The notes under the pieces: generated by a model
Seen by the model: the letters and a program-made list of their open reading frames with translations, nothing else
Told to the model about the DNA's origin: nothing
Database searches by the model: none
Source: Candidatus Schekmanbacteria bacterium GWA2_38_11
Lineage (GTDB): Bacteria; Schekmanbacteria; GWA2-38-11
Reading direction: 5' to 3'
Length of the DNA: 8,328 bases
Assembly: GCA_001790645.1 (NCBI GenBank)
Contig: MGDB01000145.1
Coordinates: 4,030-12,357 of the forward strand
Translations under genes and position numbers: made by a program
Shown: positions 6,402-8,328 of the stretch, piece by piece
Layout of the letters: each line of letters begins with the position of its first letter
How positions within the stretch are numbered: the first letter of the stretch is position 1

Positions 6402-7346
6402 ATGGAAATTTTATACGACAGGATGCTGACAGAGGATGTGGTTTTTTTGGAGATAAAAAGACGAGAGGTAATTGGCAGGGATGATGTGGTCAGAAAATAT
6501 TATGAGGAACATAAGGAAGTCTATGAGAAGCAGGAGGAGTTCAGGGAGAAGTTTTTTGAAAGACTTCATGAAAAGTTCTTCTTAAAATTTGGTTTTGATA
6601 AACCCCTTCTTAATATCCTGTCAGAATTTAAAGAGTTTAAAGAAAGAATCAGGACTATCATTGCATTCAAGGCATTAACCTCTTCGCAGGAAGAAGCCTC
6701 CCTTAATAGCGATTCAGATAAAATAGGGTTGAGACTTCATCCTGAACACTTCTTTAATCATAAGCATTTTGAAGCCTTTTTAAGACATGAATTGAAACAT
6801 ATTTCTGATATGCTTGATGAAGGTTTTGGATATAAAAGAAGGAATAAACTTGGGAATCTCTCCCCTGCACAAGAGAATGTAATCCGCAGCCGCTACAAGA
6901 TGATATGGGATATCTTCATAGATGGCAGGATTTCAAGGGAAGGGGAAGAGACAGTTGTTGCAAGAGAGGAGAGATTCAGGGAGTTTGAAGAACTGTACAG
7001 GACAATACCTCGTCCCCGCCTTTTTACAATTTTTGAGTCAGTATGGAATGCAGAGAAAATAACCCACAATGAAATCCTTGAAATGGCAAAGGATGCAAAA
7101 GTGATGACAAGGAGATATTCAAGAGGAGATGAGAAAGAATTGAAAGAGGAGGAGGTCATGCTTCCTGGTGCTCTTTGCCCTCTGTGCAGGTTTCCTACTT
7201 TTAACTGGACTAAGAACCTGCACGAGGAGGAAGAGTCGGTTTTAGTTGCAATTAAAGCTGATTATCCCTGGTGGGACCTTAGGCAGGGTTTATGCGAGAG
7301 ATGTCTTGAGGTTTATAAGCTTAGAGGGGAATGGTTAAGGGTATGA
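6402..7346 (+). CDS. Unrecognised protein with HExxH motif and zinc-ribbon-like cysteines
   Basis: I do not recognise a named family. The 314-residue protein is charged and looks soluble, with no signal peptide. His129-Glu130-Leu-Lys-His133 is an HExxH motif of the zinc metallopeptidase type, preceded by a helix-like FEAFLR. Asp136, Asp170 or Asp174 (in WDIFIDGRI) could be a third metal ligand, as in zincins that use a downstream acid. Near the C-terminus CPLC (259-262) and CERC (298-301) form a split four-cysteine site that may bind zinc or iron. The start at 6402 has GAGGG (6392-6396) 5 nt upstream; a TTG at 6390 in frame is less likely. Its stop overlaps the next ferredoxin start by 4 bp, implying translational coupling. 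A role in maturing or processing the neighbouring metalloenzyme is possible but is only a guess. Confidence 0.85.
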   Translation: MEILYDRMLTEDVVFLEIKRREVIGRDDVVRKYYEEHKEVYEKQEEFREKFFERLHEKFFLKFGFDKPLLNILSEFKEFKERIRTIIAFKALTSSQEEASLNSDSDKIGLRLHPEHFFNHKHFEAFLRHELKHISDMLDEGFGYKRRNKLGNLSPAQENVIRSRYKMIWDIFIDGRISREGEETVVAREERFREFEELYRTIPRPRLFTIFESVWNAEKITHNEILEMAKDAKVMTRRYSRGDEKELKEEEVMLPGALCPLCRFPTFNWTKNLHEEEESVLVAIKADYPWWDLRQGLCERCLEVYKLRGEWLRV

Positions 7347-7666
7347 AGAGGAGAGAGTTTTTAAATATTGGGGTTCAGCACATAAATTTTTCACAACAGG
7401 AGTCTTTAAAAACAACAGACTCTGAAGAAGGGGCTAAAAGCGGTATTGCAATGATAGACACAGGTAGCTGCTCGGCATGGACAGGGGGAGATTGCAGAAT
7501 GTGCTATATCAAATGTCCTCTTCTTGATAAGGCAATTGTTATTGAAGATTTTAAACCTGTTGTAATCGGTGAAAATTGTAACGGTTGCGGTATTTGTGAA
7601 AATATATGTTCCATGATAAATGGGAAGGCTTTCATAAAGGTTTTTCTAAAAGGAATCAATACATGA
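7343..7666 (+). CDS. NapF/NapG-like two-cluster ferredoxin with twin-arginine N-terminus
   Basis: The protein has 107 residues if it starts at the ATG at 7343, which overlaps the previous stop as ATGA; an in-frame ATG at 7331 would add four residues. It begins Met-Lys-Arg-Arg-Glu-Phe-Leu, a Tat-like motif, but the following NIGVQHINFSQQES is polar with no hydrophobic core, so export is doubtful. Two cysteine groups are present: Cys43-x7-Cys51-x2-Cys54-x3-Cys58-Pro and Cys79-x2-Cys82-x2-Cys85-x3-Cys89, as expected for two [4Fe-4S] clusters. The first group's long spacing is like NapF/NapG/MauM-type ferredoxins. It lies 23 bp before the molybdoenzyme gene, which suggests a role as an electron-transfer or maturation partner of that enzyme. 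Confidence 0.88.
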   Translation: MKRREFLNIGVQHINFSQQESLKTTDSEEGAKSGIAMIDTGSCSAWTGGDCRMCYIKCPLLDKAIVIEDFKPVVIGENCNGCGICENICSMINGKAFIKVFLKGINT

Positions 7667-7675
7667 AAATTTATT

Positions 7676-7683
7676 AAGGAGGT
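7676..7683 (+). promoter_or_regulatory. Strong ribosome-binding site of the molybdoenzyme gene
   Basis: AAGGAGGT is a near-perfect Shine-Dalgarno match, 6 nt before the ATG at 7690. It is the strongest in the window and fixes the start that carries the Tat signal. Confidence 0.85.
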
Positions 7684-7689
7684 AGATTT

Positions 7690-8328
7690 ATGGGAATCAC
7701 AAGGAGAAGATTTTTAAAAACTACAGCTGCTGCAGGTACTGTTGTAGCTTTTGCTAAAGACGGTCTTGCGCTAAAGACATTACAGCCTGTTGTTGAGATA
7801 GGGAATCCTCTTGAGTCCTATCCGCCAAGGGACTGGGAGAAAATTTACAGGGACCAATATCGCTATGACAGGACTTTTACTTATGTCTGCTCTCCAAATG
7901 ATACTCATGCATGCCGCATGAAGGCTTTTGTGAGAAACGGTGTGGTGATGAGGGCGGAACAGAACTATGATGTAGAAAATTATTCTGACCTCTATGGAAA
8001 CAAGGCAACTCCAAACTGGCACCCGCGCGGTTGCCTTAAGGGTTTTACATTCCACAGAAGAGTCTATGGTCCGTACAGGCTCAAATACCCGATTGTTCGC
8101 AAGGGGTGGAAGCAGTGGGCTGATGATGGTTTCCCTGAACTTACAACAGATGATAATAAGAAAAAATATAAATTTGATTCAAGGGGAACAGATGAATTTA
8201 TCAGATTATCCTGGGATAAGGCAGAAGATTATATCGCCAGGGGTTTTATCAACATAGCTACAAGATACAGTGGTGAGGAAGATGCAAAACGCCTGACTGC
8301 ACAGGGTTATGAGCCTGAGATGATTAAG
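7690..8328 (+). CDS. Type II DMSO-reductase-family molybdopterin oxidoreductase, catalytic subunit (NarG/NxrA-like), N-terminal 213 residues
   Basis: The gene runs off the right edge. Thr-Arg-Arg-Arg-Phe-Leu-Lys (4-10) and the AAAGTVVAFA stretch (13-22) form a Tat signal, so the enzyme should act outside the cytoplasm. Residues 59-118 hold the N-terminal cluster region: Cys67-x3-Asp71-x3-Cys75, then FVRNGVVMR, then PRGC with Cys115. In NarG the matching ligands are His-x3-Cys-x3-Cys and a later Cys, so the second ligand position here appears to be Asp71. YGPYRLKYP (126-134), RKGWKQWADDGFPE (137-150) and SWDKA (174-178) match, from memory, the NxrA-type nitrite oxidoreductase and related nitrate reductase branch. 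The molybdenum-ligating Asp lies beyond the window. Family membership is firm; the substrate (nitrite, nitrate or another oxyanion) is not established. Confidence 0.88.
   Translation, partial: MGITRRRFLKTTAAAGTVVAFAKDGLALKTLQPVVEIGNPLESYPPRDWEKIYRDQYRYDRTFTYVCSPNDTHACRMKAFVRNGVVMRAEQNYDVENYSDLYGNKATPNWHPRGCLKGFTFHRRVYGPYRLKYPIVRKGWKQWADDGFPELTTDDNKKKYKFDSRGTDEFIRLSWDKAEDYIARGFINIATRYSGEEDAKRLTAQGYEPEMIK

Noticed and set aside
7994..8257. Plus-strand frame of 87 codons inside the molybdoenzyme gene
   Set aside because: It is an out-of-frame overlap with a strongly conserved coding region and has no ribosome-binding site or motif.

Overview
The window reads as part of a respiratory gene cluster from an AT-rich, Gram-negative-type bacterium. 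Energy metabolism genes run almost entirely on the + strand. An eight-haem cytochrome c, two Tat-type twin-arginine leaders and a type II (NarG/NxrA-like) molybdopterin oxidoreductase suggest an anaerobe or nitrite/nitrate-metabolising lineage of the Nitrospirota/Nitrospinota/Planctomycetota/candidate-phylum kind. That placement is inference: no taxonomic marker gene is present.

Layout. Positions 1-92 (- strand) hold the start of an OsmC-like gene. A 200-bp AT-rich divergent intergenic region follows, with a candidate promoter for the + strand. An Rrf2-family, probably Fe-S-containing regulator (293-706) leads closely spaced genes for a Tat-exported Rieske protein (731-1255) and a full-length fused cytochrome b (1269-2831). 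After a repeat-filled gap comes a membrane-anchored, coiled-coil octahaem cytochrome c (3031-5715). Together these three look like a bc-type quinol-oxidising complex in which a multihaem cytochrome replaces cytochrome c1.

Downstream, each separated by palindromic intergenic repeats, are a cytoplasmic ferredoxin with four [4Fe-4S] motifs (5873-6289) and an unrecognised HExxH/zinc-ribbon protein (6402-7346). The latter overlaps by 4 bp a NapF/NapG-like two-cluster ferredoxin (7343-7666). The window ends inside a Tat-exported molybdenum enzyme catalytic subunit (7690 onward), whose N-terminal cluster motif appears to have Asp in place of one Cys.

How they may work together (inference). The molybdoenzyme acts on a P-side substrate, possibly the nitrite/nitrate couple, and exchanges electrons through c-type haems with the quinone pool via the bc complex. 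The ferredoxins and the HExxH protein are electron-transfer or maturation partners. The Rrf2 regulator, at the head of the cluster, could tie expression to NO, redox or Fe-S status.

The non-coding gaps contain three kinds of palindromic repeat (2868-2920; two copies of a 67-nt unit at 2944-3010 and 5779-5845; 6314-6370). All sit at gene boundaries within the same strand. No tRNA, rRNA, CRISPR array, insertion sequence or integrase was seen.
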